Below are positions 18,895 through 26,480 of a DNA stretch of 64,000 nt, piece after piece. This DNA comes from Calothrix sp. PCC 7507 (GTDB lineage: Bacteria; Cyanobacteriota; Cyanobacteriia; Cyanobacteriales; Nostocaceae): contig NC_019682.1 of the NCBI RefSeq assembly GCF_000316575.1, positions 4,214,001-4,278,000 of the forward strand, given 5' to 3'. The position numbers were made by a program, and so were the translations under genes. Position 1 is the stretch's first letter, and every line of letters starts with the position of its first letter. The notes below the pieces were generated by a model. It saw only the letters and a list, made by a program, of their open reading frames with translations. It was not told where the DNA came from and made no database searches.

Positions 18895-20549
18895 GTAGGC
18901 AGGTGGGGATACAGACACAGCAAACACCGACGACATCGCCGCTTTCACAGAGTGGGATTTTACAGCGTCAGTGTCAGTCCTGCGGGCAGCATACTATTGC
19001 AGGTGGAGAGTGTGAGAAATGCAAGAAACAGGGGCTAACTCTACAACGCCTGGCTGCTAGTTATACCAAATCGGCTGAGGTGGAGCGATCGCAAACCTTT
19101 TCTAATTCCTCGAAATTATCAGGGCAAGATTTCAGCCGCATCCCAGTTTTAACGAGCAAGTCACACATCATTCAACCCCAGTTGACTATCAGCTCCCCAG
19201 AGGACAGATATGAACGGGAAGCCAATCTAGTGGCAGAAGCAGTGACAAGGACGCCCAAAAGTTCCCTCAGACGAGAAACAGAAACAGATTTACCCAGAAA
19301 AATATTGCCCATTCAGAGATTAGGGTCAGCTGTTCCACAAACCCTGCACAGACTTTCCATTTCTGCTCTGAATGACGAAGATCAGGAAAACTTAGTACAA
19401 CGGCAAGAAAATTCCGCACATCTTCCCAAATCAGAGTCTGGATTAACAGATTATCTCCATGCGCTCGATGGATCAGGTCAGCCATTACCAACTTCTGTAC
19501 GTAACTTTTTTGAACCGCGTTTTGGTTACAATTTCAACCAAGTACAAATTCATACTGATGCTCATGCCAATAAAATTGCCCATCAACTGAATGCTCAAGC
19601 ATTTACAACCAGACAACATATTGTATTTGGCACAGGGCAGTATGCACCAGAAACCACAGCCGGGCAAAAGCTCTTAGCGCATGAGTTGACACACATTGTG
19701 CAACAGGAAAATGCCTTGCCCATAACAGCAACTACAGAGTCAAATAATCAAGATACTTCCCAGTCTGCGACACCCACGGAACGCGTAAGAGGTAGTGTAG
19801 CGCCATCAAGCTTAATACAGCGAGCTTTTTTCCAGATCCCTGGCATAGTAGACATCAGTCCGCCAATCCAGGCTGTAGTAAAAATTACCTCAGCACTTGC
19901 TGCAAGTTGTAGCCCCTCCAGAAAGTTAACTTGGGCAGACTTCACAGCCCAGCCTCCCCAGTCTACCTTTAGTGCGGAAACTCACTTTCATCACGATTTG
20001 GTGAATGTGCAAGCACAGCAAGTTACACAGGCAATATTTGAACCATCTAATTCATGGGTAAAACCGCAGTTTTCTGATCCAACAAATCGGGCTGTATCAA
20101 CGTGTGGTACAAAAATTAGCCGATGTGAACAGTTCTTTGATCAAGAAGCAGCATCTGGGCGCACCGGAGGTTTTTGGCGACTTAGTTCCAGTCCCTCAGC
20201 TGCTTGTCCAGCTTCCATAACGAGCAACCCATCAGTACAAGCGACTTCACGGGCAGAATGTACTAGTTTAATTGGGACAGAGTGCGATCGCATTGCCAAA
20301 CTGGAATCAGTGCGCCTACTCCAGCATGAACAAACCCATTTTGATATTGCCTGTGTTTTAGCCCGTAAAGGTACAAATGCCATACTGGGTGGAGCTAAAG
20401 CGCAGACAATACTAACAGCCGTGAGAACCAAATCTGCCCAACAAACTACACAGTATGATCATCAAACTAATCATGGGTGTAATGCGGCTGCACAGGCACG
20501 GTGGGAAACGGCTGTGCAAAATGAATTACCCGCCGTCACAATTCCATAG
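18891..20549 (+). CDS. DUF4157 protein with a second, DUF922-like zincin domain (effector candidate)
   Basis: 552 residues. Near the N-terminus is a Cys4 knuckle, QRQCQSCGQ then GECEKCKK (C-x2-C-x8-C-x2-C, about residues 27-45). Residues about 195-270 are the DUF4157 domain, ending in LLAHELTHIVQQ (HExxH at 264-268). After a Ser/Thr-rich linker comes a distinct C-terminal domain with LTWADFTAQPP and LLQHEQTHFDIACVLARKG (HExxH about 480-484). The W-DF and HEQ.HFDIA pattern is that of DUF922-type metallopeptidases. DUF4157 is a known marker of eCIS cargo. I infer that the first domain is a loading or processing module and the second a protease toxin. No signal peptide is visible. Confidence 0.8.
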   Translation: MSRQVGIQTQQTPTTSPLSQSGILQRQCQSCGQHTIAGGECEKCKKQGLTLQRLAASYTKSAEVERSQTFSNSSKLSGQDFSRIPVLTSKSHIIQPQLTISSPEDRYEREANLVAEAVTRTPKSSLRRETETDLPRKILPIQRLGSAVPQTLHRLSISALNDEDQENLVQRQENSAHLPKSESGLTDYLHALDGSGQPLPTSVRNFFEPRFGYNFNQVQIHTDAHANKIAHQLNAQAFTTRQHIVFGTGQYAPETTAGQKLLAHELTHIVQQENALPITATTESNNQDTSQSATPTERVRGSVAPSSLIQRAFFQIPGIVDISPPIQAVVKITSALAASCSPSRKLTWADFTAQPPQSTFSAETHFHHDLVNVQAQQVTQAIFEPSNSWVKPQFSDPTNRAVSTCGTKISRCEQFFDQEAASGRTGGFWRLSSSPSAACPASITSNPSVQATSRAECTSLIGTECDRIAKLESVRLLQHEQTHFDIACVLARKGTNAILGGAKAQTILTAVRTKSAQQTTQYDHQTNHGCNAAAQARWETAVQNELPAVTIP

Positions 20550-21994
20550 TGTCAGAGCAGATTATGAGTACGCGATCGCCTTCCCAAAACAAAATTACCC
20601 CATCCTTTACCCCCATCAATACAAGACTGCTACAACGTCAATGTGCTGCTTGCGGACAACAGAAAACAGGCGGGTGTAATGAGTGTGACAAAAAACGGTT
20701 ACTCCAGCGACGTTTAGCAGACCAATCAGCCCCATCTGAAGCACCACCGATTGTACATGAAGTATTGCGATCGCCTGGTCAACCCCTCGACCGAGAAACT
20801 CGCAGCTTCATGGAATCTCGGTTTCAGCATGACTTTAGTCAAGTGCGGGTGCATACGAATACCAAAGCAGCAGAATCAACCCAGGCAGTGAATGCTTTGG
20901 CATATACCCAAGGGAAAAATATCGTATTTGCCCCTCACCAGTATGCACCTCAAACCCTGTCAGGGCGTGAGTTGTTGGCTCATGAATTAACACATGTCAT
21001 CCAGCAGCAATCCCAAGTCAACCAACTAAGTCCCAAATTAAGAGTTGGCAAACCAGACGACAGCAGCGAGCGAGAGGCAGACAACTTCGCTAAGTGGGTG
21101 GTAGGCGGTGAATTGACACAACCACCTACAAGTAGAACGACAACAGCAACTAATTGGTTGCAAAGAGCTTGTTTATCTGCTGCTGCTTGTGCTGCTCCCA
21201 TAGGAGGTTCAGCCGAGCAGTTTGGGCAAAGAGAGGAAAACATCGAAGCCCGTAGCCGTGCTAGACGTGGCAGGATGGCACCCGCTCGTGCCCGTGCCTC
21301 TGGTCATGGTGGTCATGCTCGTCAGCTAGAGATTTTTTTGAACGGACAATCGCCAGGACTCCTCAGCAATATTCATGGTATTTTTATCGATCAGGACTTG
21401 TCTCCAGGAACAGGAGCTTTGACCATGCCCTGTGACGAGTTAGTACCACCAATTACAGGAGCAACCAAACCCTGCACCTTCGTACATGGCAGCTTAAATC
21501 AGCAGGCATTGGCTTTTAATACCACTACAGACCCCACAATTGGTGGTATTTCACGAGAAGACTGGCGGGTTCAGACATTACAAATTCTTACACACGAGGT
21601 TCAACATGTAATTTTCGACTCAACTGCACGAGCAACTCCCCCTGGCGTGACTTGCAGTCGGGCAACTGTTGAGTTTGAATTAAGTGAACTAAATGCAATG
21701 ATGAGTGAGTTTCCTATCGCCTTCAGAGCTATACCCGCTGGAGCAAGTGCAACAGATCCAGCACGGGTACGTCTCAATAACTGGTTTCAAACAGTCATTA
21801 CCAACCCCAGCGAAAGCATTAGCGGCGCCCTCAAGGCTCTGCGCTGCAAGTGCAATTGTGCTGATGTTGATGCGTTTGTCATCGATACCTTCAACTTTGT
21901 TGCGGCTTCTTGGACTCCAGCAGAGAAAACAGCTTTTAACACAGAATTACAAAATCCCCGATGGGCAGCATTTGACTTGAGGTGGCCTCTTTGA
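20549..21994 (+). CDS. Second DUF4157 protein with a C-terminal zincin domain (effector candidate)
   Basis: 481 residues from a GTG that overlaps the preceding stop; an in-frame ATG at 20564 is an equally good start. It repeats the plan of its neighbour: a Cys4 knuckle (QRQCAACGQ, GGCNECDKK), a DUF4157 domain with GRELLAHELTHVIQQQ (HExxH at 145-149), and a C-terminal domain with another zinc-binding helix, LQILTHEVQHVIFDS (HExxH at 349-353). The two C-terminal domains do not look alike outside that motif, so the pair probably arose by duplication of the N-terminal half with different payloads. An Arg/Ala-rich patch (RSRARRGRMAPARARASG) links the domains. It is the last gene before the repeat island. 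Confidence 0.78.
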   Translation: MSEQIMSTRSPSQNKITPSFTPINTRLLQRQCAACGQQKTGGCNECDKKRLLQRRLADQSAPSEAPPIVHEVLRSPGQPLDRETRSFMESRFQHDFSQVRVHTNTKAAESTQAVNALAYTQGKNIVFAPHQYAPQTLSGRELLAHELTHVIQQQSQVNQLSPKLRVGKPDDSSEREADNFAKWVVGGELTQPPTSRTTTATNWLQRACLSAAACAAPIGGSAEQFGQREENIEARSRARRGRMAPARARASGHGGHARQLEIFLNGQSPGLLSNIHGIFIDQDLSPGTGALTMPCDELVPPITGATKPCTFVHGSLNQQALAFNTTTDPTIGGISREDWRVQTLQILTHEVQHVIFDSTARATPPGVTCSRATVEFELSELNAMMSEFPIAFRAIPAGASATDPARVRLNNWFQTVITNPSESISGALKALRCKCNCADVDAFVIDTFNFVAASWTPAEKTAFNTELQNPRWAAFDLRWPL

Positions 21995-22244
21995 CACTCC
22001 TCTGACGCGGAAAGCAGCTATTAATGCCATCTCTGTTGCTCTTGCTTGATACTGAGTATCACTGAGAGATCAAGCCCTTCAAACGGTTTTCATCTCCGAC
22101 TTAAAAGACGTTCATCCTTCAAAACTTTTTGGTTTTGAGGGATTCATATCATGTCCGGTGAAAGACTTATCGTTAAGACTGTAAGGGTGCAGGGAGAAAA
22201 AGATTTCGCAGTTTTTGCACAGATACGGGAATTATCATTAACTT
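21995..22244. other. Non-coding start of the repeat island inside the CIS cluster
   Basis: No gene is visible. The bases after the stop at 21994 look like decayed coding sequence with stops in each frame. The whole 21995-23411 interval contains no supportable gene and is filled by the repeats listed separately. A short palindrome-like stretch near 22110-22150 (AAAACTTTTTGGTTTTGAGG) is present. Confidence 0.5.
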
Positions 22245-22558
22245 ATACCAATTTGCCAAAAAAATGCGACAGATTAATCTGTAGGGGCGGGGTCTCCCCC
22301 ATTGGTGTCAACTTAACGCGAAACTCATAGCCCGACTGGGAATGAATTCCCAGTCTAATAGCAAAAGTCATCTGAAGATGACTAAATCCCTCAAAATTTT
22401 GAGTCTACTTCAGTAGACTTGAACTATTAGCCTTGGAATTCATTCCCAGGTGGGTCAGTCAGCCAACAAATAAACCATCTGTAGCTTAAGTTGACACGTA
22501 TGGGTCTCCCCGCCCTTTGTGACAATCCATGTGTCGCAAACATTATTTGAATTGGTAT
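22245..22558. mobile_element. MITE-like palindromic element with ATACCAATT ends, invaded by a second element
   Basis: The stretch is bounded by ATACCAATT (22245-22253) and its reverse complement AATTGGTAT (22550-22558). Inside are further inverted pairs: TGCGACA against TGTCGCA, and GGGGCGGGGTCTCCCC against GGGTCTCCCCGCCC. A second element with GTGTCAACTTAA ends occupies the loop (22305-22497). There is no transposase. The same outer ends occur at 22578-22685 and 36277-36597. This is a non-autonomous repeat family. Confidence 0.75.
22305..22497. mobile_element. 193-bp inner MITE-like element (GTGTCAACTTAA ends), copy 1
   Basis: Perfect 12-bp terminal inverted repeats: GTGTCAACTTAA at 22305-22316 and TTAAGTTGACAC at 22486-22497. 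The interior holds a large inverted pair around GGAATGAATTCCCAG / GGAATTCATTCCCAG and a smaller one (GTCTACTTCAGTAGAC). A diverged copy of nearly equal length lies at 36340-36534, again inside an ATACCAATT-bounded element. Confidence 0.75.
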
Positions 22559-22577
22559 TAGATAAACCTGCGTGGTA

Positions 22578-22685
22578 ATACCAATTTAAATAGAGTTGGT
22601 GACAGATTGATGGTTGATCCGGGCGGGGAGACCCCGCCCCTTGTATCTACAAGGTATTTGCAACATTCTTTTTTTAAATTGGTAT
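22578..22685. mobile_element. Uninterrupted 108-bp ATACCAATT-ended element
   Basis: Bounded by ATACCAATTTAAA (22578-22590) and TTTAAATTGGTAT (22673-22685), a perfect 13-bp inverted repeat, with a central GC-rich hairpin GGGCGGGGAGACCCCGCCC. It lies 19 bp after the invaded copy and shows what the element looks like without the inner insertion. Confidence 0.75.
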
Positions 22686-22700
22686 AACAAATCAACCATC

Positions 22701-22868
22701 ACGAGGGAGACTGCTTCCGTTACGAGGGAGACTGCTTCCGTTGCGAGGGAGACCGCTTCCGTTACGAGGGAGACTGCTTTCGTTACGAGGGAGACCGCTT
22801 CTGTTGCGAAGGAGACCGCTTCTGTTACAAGGGAAACCGCTTCTGTTGCGAAGGAGACCGCTACCTTT
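22701..22868. repeat. 21-bp tandem repeat, eight units
   Basis: Eight head-to-tail units of 21 bp. The first two are identical (ACGAGGGAGACTGCTTCCGT plus T); later units differ by A/G, T/C and C/T changes. The unit length is a multiple of three, so open frames on both strands give heptapeptide repeats (for example TRETASV). No ribosome binding site or start context supports translation. There are no unique spacers, so this is a minisatellite rather than a CRISPR array. Confidence 0.9.
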
Positions 22869-23136
22869 GCCCAATGCCCCAGTTCCTAGTTCCTGTTCCC
22901 CCAACCCTATTTTTAAGGCAGTCCCCATAAAACAAGTTTCATCATTATGCAAATGACAAATGACTCTTTCAAGACAGGTCTATTGATTATCTGCTCTTTG
23001 AAATATATGAACTCAATTTAACTAATGTTACGAATGTGAACAAAATCAGTAATAAATAAGTATTTTCTCGGTCATAGCAGGACAATCAGATGGCGATTAA
23101 GTCTGATATCTTTGATACAAAAGCGAGGAAGTTGCA

Positions 23137-23249
23137 CTAGTAGTCTGTCAGGGTTGAAATGAGGGACTGTAGTGTGAGCGTCTAGCTCACGCGGGCTTTT
23201 CGGCCCGCACTACCAAAAACCCCTCAAAACAAAATTGACAAACCACTAG
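23137..23249. mobile_element. Element A, copy 1: 113-bp MITE-like repeat
   Basis: Imperfect 14-bp inverted ends, CTAGTAGTCTGTCA and TGACAAACCACTAG, with two hairpins inside: GTGAGCGTCTAGCTCAC and GCGGGCTTTTCGGCCCGC. A second copy with very few differences is at 37635-37748. It shares its right CTAG with element B. Confidence 0.8.
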
Positions 23250-23356
23250 TACAGCGCGGCGTAAATGAACATACCATTTCAAATGGCGCAAAAGCCCAGA
23301 ATACAATTCTTTTGACTTTTGACTTTTGACTTTTGACTTCCGCCTTGCGGTACTAG
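23246..23356. mobile_element. Element B, copy 1, with internal TTTTGAC heptamers
   Basis: Bounded by CTAGTACAGCGCGGCG on the left and CGCCTTGCGGTACTAG on the right (inverted, imperfect). The interior includes AAGCCCAGAATACAATTC followed by four TTTTGAC heptamers at 23310-23337. Related copies are at 37543-37638 (two heptamers) and 58844-58989 (inverted, nine heptamers). Confidence 0.75.
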
Positions 23357-23411
23357 TCCGTTGCTTCCTCAACTAAAAACCATAAAGTAGTAATTTACAA
23401 AGCCCCCAGCC

Positions 23412-24071
23412 ATGAGTACCTTTCCTGGTTCACCTCGGCTACTAAAAGGCGGAATTGTGTTAATTGATGCTAATACCTCTGCTGTGCAACGGATTATCAC
23501 CCTGCAATACAATCCCGATAGCCTCAGCCGGACATTACAAGTGCAGGGGGTAGGGGGAGAAAGTGGCGATCGCTTGGAAGCTCTCCGCTTGAAGGGCCCA
23601 CCAGTAGAGACCATCAAGTTAGAGGCAGAAATCGATGCCACCGACCAATTAGAGTTTCCCAATCAAAATTCGACAACGGCACAACTAGGTATCTACCCGC
23701 AGTTAGCAGCCCTGGAAACGCTAATTTATCCAGCTAGCAGTCAAATCCAAAACAATAACACTCAGGCAAAATCCGGAACCCTGGAAATTGCCCCAATGGA
23801 AACTGCCCTCACCCTATTTGTCTGGAGCAAAACCCGGATTCTGCCAGTCCGTCTGACAGAGTTTAGTGTAACTGAAGAAGCCTTTGACACGGCGTTAAAT
23901 CCGATTCGCGCTAAGGTCAGCCTGGGGATGCGTGTCTTGAACACTAATGACCTGGGATTTGACCATCAAGGTGGCAATTTATTTATGGTCTATCACCGCC
24001 AGAAAGAATTACTGGTGCAAAAAAGTCAGCAAGGTACATTTGGCGCCCTTGGTATTGGAGGTATTACATGA
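23412..24071 (+). CDS. CIS tube-type/baseplate adaptor protein (Pvc7 N-terminal-like)
   Basis: A 219-residue protein with GGIVLIDANTSAVQRIITLQ, the YNPDSLSRTL motif and a late FDTALNPIRAKVSLGMRVL block, which together match the N-terminal domain of contractile-injection-system tube/adaptor proteins (Pvc7/Afp7 type). It would connect the inner tube to the hub. In PVC and Afp the equivalent protein continues into a LysM domain; here that domain is the next gene, overlapping by four bases. It reopens the cluster after the 1.4-kb repeat island. Confidence 0.82.
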   Translation: MSTFPGSPRLLKGGIVLIDANTSAVQRIITLQYNPDSLSRTLQVQGVGGESGDRLEALRLKGPPVETIKLEAEIDATDQLEFPNQNSTTAQLGIYPQLAALETLIYPASSQIQNNNTQAKSGTLEIAPMETALTLFVWSKTRILPVRLTEFSVTEEAFDTALNPIRAKVSLGMRVLNTNDLGFDHQGGNLFMVYHRQKELLVQKSQQGTFGALGIGGIT

Positions 24072-24430
24072 TTGATCCGATGTCGGGAATTCCCCAACCT
24101 GGTTCTCTCAAAGCAGCACTTTTCCCCATTACTAGTCGGTACTACGGTTTAGACACAGCCGAATTCTCGACCGCGACAGGGAAAAAAATTGTCTATCTCC
24201 GCCGTCGCTTCGTACCTTCCCCAGAACGGTTTGCATTATTACAAGAACATACGGTGACAGAGGGCGATCGCCTAGATAACATTACTGCCCAATATCTTGG
24301 TGATCCTGAGCAATTTTGGCGGGTTGCAGATGCCAATGGCGCAATGCATCCAGATGAATTAACTCAGACAATTGGTCGCCGACTAAGAATCACGCTTCCA
24401 GAAGGTATACCAGGAATGCCAAATGCTTAA
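24068..24430 (+). CDS. LysM-like baseplate adaptor
   Basis: A 120-residue protein. The second half is LysM-like: LLQEHTVTEGDRLDNITAQY, LGDPEQFWRVADANG and IGRRLRITLPEG. In eCIS and T4-like tails, LysM-domain proteins (gp53-like) bind the hub inside the baseplate and need not bind peptidoglycan. The N-terminal 45 residues include the SRYYGLDTAEF motif. It overlaps the preceding gene by four bases and the hub gene by eight. Confidence 0.8.
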   Translation: MIDPMSGIPQPGSLKAALFPITSRYYGLDTAEFSTATGKKIVYLRRRFVPSPERFALLQEHTVTEGDRLDNITAQYLGDPEQFWRVADANGAMHPDELTQTIGRRLRITLPEGIPGMPNA

Positions 24431-25550
24431 AGGGATTAATCTCACATTGATGATTGGACCTGCGGTGCCGATACCAGCACCGCAGTCAGTCATTGATGCC
24501 CTTACTAGCGTGCAAGTTAATAGTTCCACAGACCGTAGCGGCTTTCAATTAACCTTTACAGTCAGCAAGCGATCGCCTTTACTCACAACCATGCTACCCG
24601 CTGGCTATTTTGACCCAATAGTCACCCGCATCATTATTGTGGTGACATTGGGTGGTCTGCCCAACGTGTTGATGGATGGGGTAATTACCCGCCAGGAACT
24701 CTCACCAAGTAGCGAACCTGGTCAATCCACATTGACTGTAACTGGTGAAGACTTGAGCATCTTGATGGATTTGGTAGAAATGCCATTTATGCGCTATCCT
24801 GCCATGCCTGACGTTGCCCGGATTAATTTGATTCTGACAAAATATTTGGTATTTGGGATTGTACCTGTGGTGATTCCACCAATCATTATGGACATACCTA
24901 GTCCAACCGACACAATTCCCACACACACCGGGACTGATTTACAGTACATCCGCCGACTAGCAAGTGATTGTGGCTATGTATTTTATGTTGAGCCAGGGCC
25001 AGCACCCGCCACGAGTATCGCCTACTTTGGCCCAGATGTGCGTATCCCTGTGCCCCAGCCAGCCTTAAATGTCAATATGGACGCCGAAACCAACGTCGAA
25101 TCCTTGAGTATAAGTCTGGATGGGTTAGCAAAAAAGGTGTTTGTGATCACGGTTTTTGACCCCGTGACTGGCAGAGTGCCGATACCAATTCCCATACCTA
25201 ATATTAGTGTGCTGCGCCCCCCTTTAGGAGCGCGTCTGACACCACCAGCCAAAGTGGAGTTCCCCTCAGATTTCGCTAATCTGAGTCCGATGGCGGCGGC
25301 AAAACGCGCCCTTGGGATTAGCTTTGCAGCTGCCGATGCCATCAGCAGTTCTGGCTCCCTGGATGTGCTGCGTTATGGTCGGATTTTGCGATCGCGCCAA
25401 CTTGTAGGCGTCCGTGGTGCGGGCATCACCTACGACGGGCTTTACTACGTCAACAGCGTCACTCATTCCATCAAACGTGGCGAATACAAGCAAAACTTCA
25501 ACCTGTCTCGTGATGGGTTAATTTCCCTGACACCAAGAGTACTTCCATGA
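24423..25550 (+). CDS. Baseplate hub protein, gpD/VgrG N-terminal-like (Pvc8 hub half)
   Basis: A 375-residue protein resembling phage late control protein D and the N-terminal half of VgrG. Conserved points are VNSSTDRSGFQLTFTVSK, LSPSSEPGQSTLTVTGED, the HTGTDLQYIRRLASDCGYVF motif typical of this family, and a C-terminal GAGITYDGLYYVNSVTHSIK-like strand. It would form the trimeric hub at the baseplate centre. The separate spike gene follows with a four-base overlap, so the hub and spike parts fused in VgrG are split here. Confidence 0.88.
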   Translation: MLKGINLTLMIGPAVPIPAPQSVIDALTSVQVNSSTDRSGFQLTFTVSKRSPLLTTMLPAGYFDPIVTRIIIVVTLGGLPNVLMDGVITRQELSPSSEPGQSTLTVTGEDLSILMDLVEMPFMRYPAMPDVARINLILTKYLVFGIVPVVIPPIIMDIPSPTDTIPTHTGTDLQYIRRLASDCGYVFYVEPGPAPATSIAYFGPDVRIPVPQPALNVNMDAETNVESLSISLDGLAKKVFVITVFDPVTGRVPIPIPIPNISVLRPPLGARLTPPAKVEFPSDFANLSPMAAAKRALGISFAAADAISSSGSLDVLRYGRILRSRQLVGVRGAGITYDGLYYVNSVTHSIKRGEYKQNFNLSRDGLISLTPRVLP

Positions 25551-26080
25551 ATGCAACAGGCACCATGAAGAATTTCTACGGCAAATATCGCGGCACGGTA
25601 GTGCAAAATATTGACCCGGAACTGCGGGGTAGATTGCTGATCATCGTTCCCGATGTTTTGGGCCTTGTTCCTTCCAGTTGGGCGGAACCCTGCGTGCCCC
25701 TTGCCGGTCCCACAGGCCCACCAATGGGAGTTTACCTGGTGCCACCAATTGGTGCAGGGGTGTGGGTGGAGTTTGAGCATGGAGATCCAGAAAAGCCGAT
25801 TTGGGTAGGGTGTCGCTGGGATCAACCTGCAAATGTGCCGCCATTGGCTCATGCGGGTTTGCCTGTTTCCCCAAACATCGTTTTACAAACAGCCGGACAA
25901 AATAGCCTCGTGATCAGTGATTTACCAGGTCCCACAGGCGGGATTATGCTCAAAAGCCTAACTGGAGCCACAATCATCGTCAACGACACCGGCATCTACA
26001 TTCAGAACGGTAAAGGTGCATCTCTAACTTTGATTGGTCCCACAATCACAATCAACAACGGGGCACTAACAATTACTTAA
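25547..26080 (+). CDS. Baseplate spike protein (gpV/gp5 OB-fold, VgrG C-terminal-like)
   Basis: A 177-residue protein with the OB-fold of phage baseplate assembly protein V: YRGTVVQNIDPELRGRLLI, VPPIGAGVWVEFEHGDPEKP and WVGCRWD. After that comes a short beta-prism-like tail (GGIMLKSLTGATIIVNDTG, ITINNGALTIT). It forms the needle under the hub. Six heptanucleotide repeats lie immediately after its stop, separating it from the tip protein. Confidence 0.9.
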   Translation: MNATGTMKNFYGKYRGTVVQNIDPELRGRLLIIVPDVLGLVPSSWAEPCVPLAGPTGPPMGVYLVPPIGAGVWVEFEHGDPEKPIWVGCRWDQPANVPPLAHAGLPVSPNIVLQTAGQNSLVISDLPGPTGGIMLKSLTGATIIVNDTGIYIQNGKGASLTLIGPTITINNGALTIT

Positions 26081-26127
26081 AACTGATAACTGATAACTGA
26101 TAACTGATAACTGATAACTGATAACTG
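26081..26127. repeat. STRR: six AACTGAT heptamers plus a partial copy
   Basis: Six perfect copies of AACTGAT run from 26081 to 26122, followed by a partial AACTG. They fill most of the gap between the spike and tip genes. Heptanucleotide tandem repeats of this kind are characteristic of heterocyst-forming cyanobacteria. Confidence 0.92.
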
Positions 26128-26156
26128 TTGAAGTCATATTCCAGGAGAAAAATCTC

Positions 26157-26480
26157 ATGCCAGGGCCTTTGTTACATGTTGGAGCAACAGTACTCTGCTC
26201 TCACGCTGGACAAGCGCAACCAACAGTTCCCTACCCACGAGTTCTTGTCAGTGGACAACCCATTGTCCTACAAACCACACCCTATGTGGTGACAGGTTGT
26301 ACTTTACCGCCACCACCAGCAGCGAATGGCCCTTGTGTGACGGCTCAGTGGGTGACAGGAGCTACACGGGTTTTTGCCAATGGCGCACCAGTCTTAGTAC
26401 TTAGTAGTCAGGCAATTTGCGCTCCTACTGGCACACCGCTCATACCTAGTATTGCTCAGACGCGAGTTGTGGGAATATGA
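26157..26480 (+). CDS. PAAR-like spike tip protein
   Basis: A 107-residue protein with PAAR/DUF4280-like features: MPGPLLHVGATVLCSHAGQ, glycine- and proline-punctuated short strands, a CTLPPPPAANGPC loop and a C-terminal QAICAPTGTPLIPS. Histidine and cysteine residues (H7, C14, H16, then C49 and C59) could hold a metal ion at the tip. It has a good ribosome binding site (AGGAG) and overlaps the gp25-like gene by four bases. It would sharpen the spike trimer. Confidence 0.8.
   Translation: MPGPLLHVGATVLCSHAGQAQPTVPYPRVLVSGQPIVLQTTPYVVTGCTLPPPPAANGPCVTAQWVTGATRVFANGAPVLVLSSQAICAPTGTPLIPSIAQTRVVGI

Noticed and set aside
22701-22868. CRISPR array
   Set aside because: Units are contiguous with no unique spacers, and no cas gene is in the window.
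22614-22956. Open frames on both strands over the 21-bp tandem repeats (heptapeptide proteins)
   Set aside because: They exist only because the unit is a multiple of three; no ribosome site or non-repeat protein sequence supports them.
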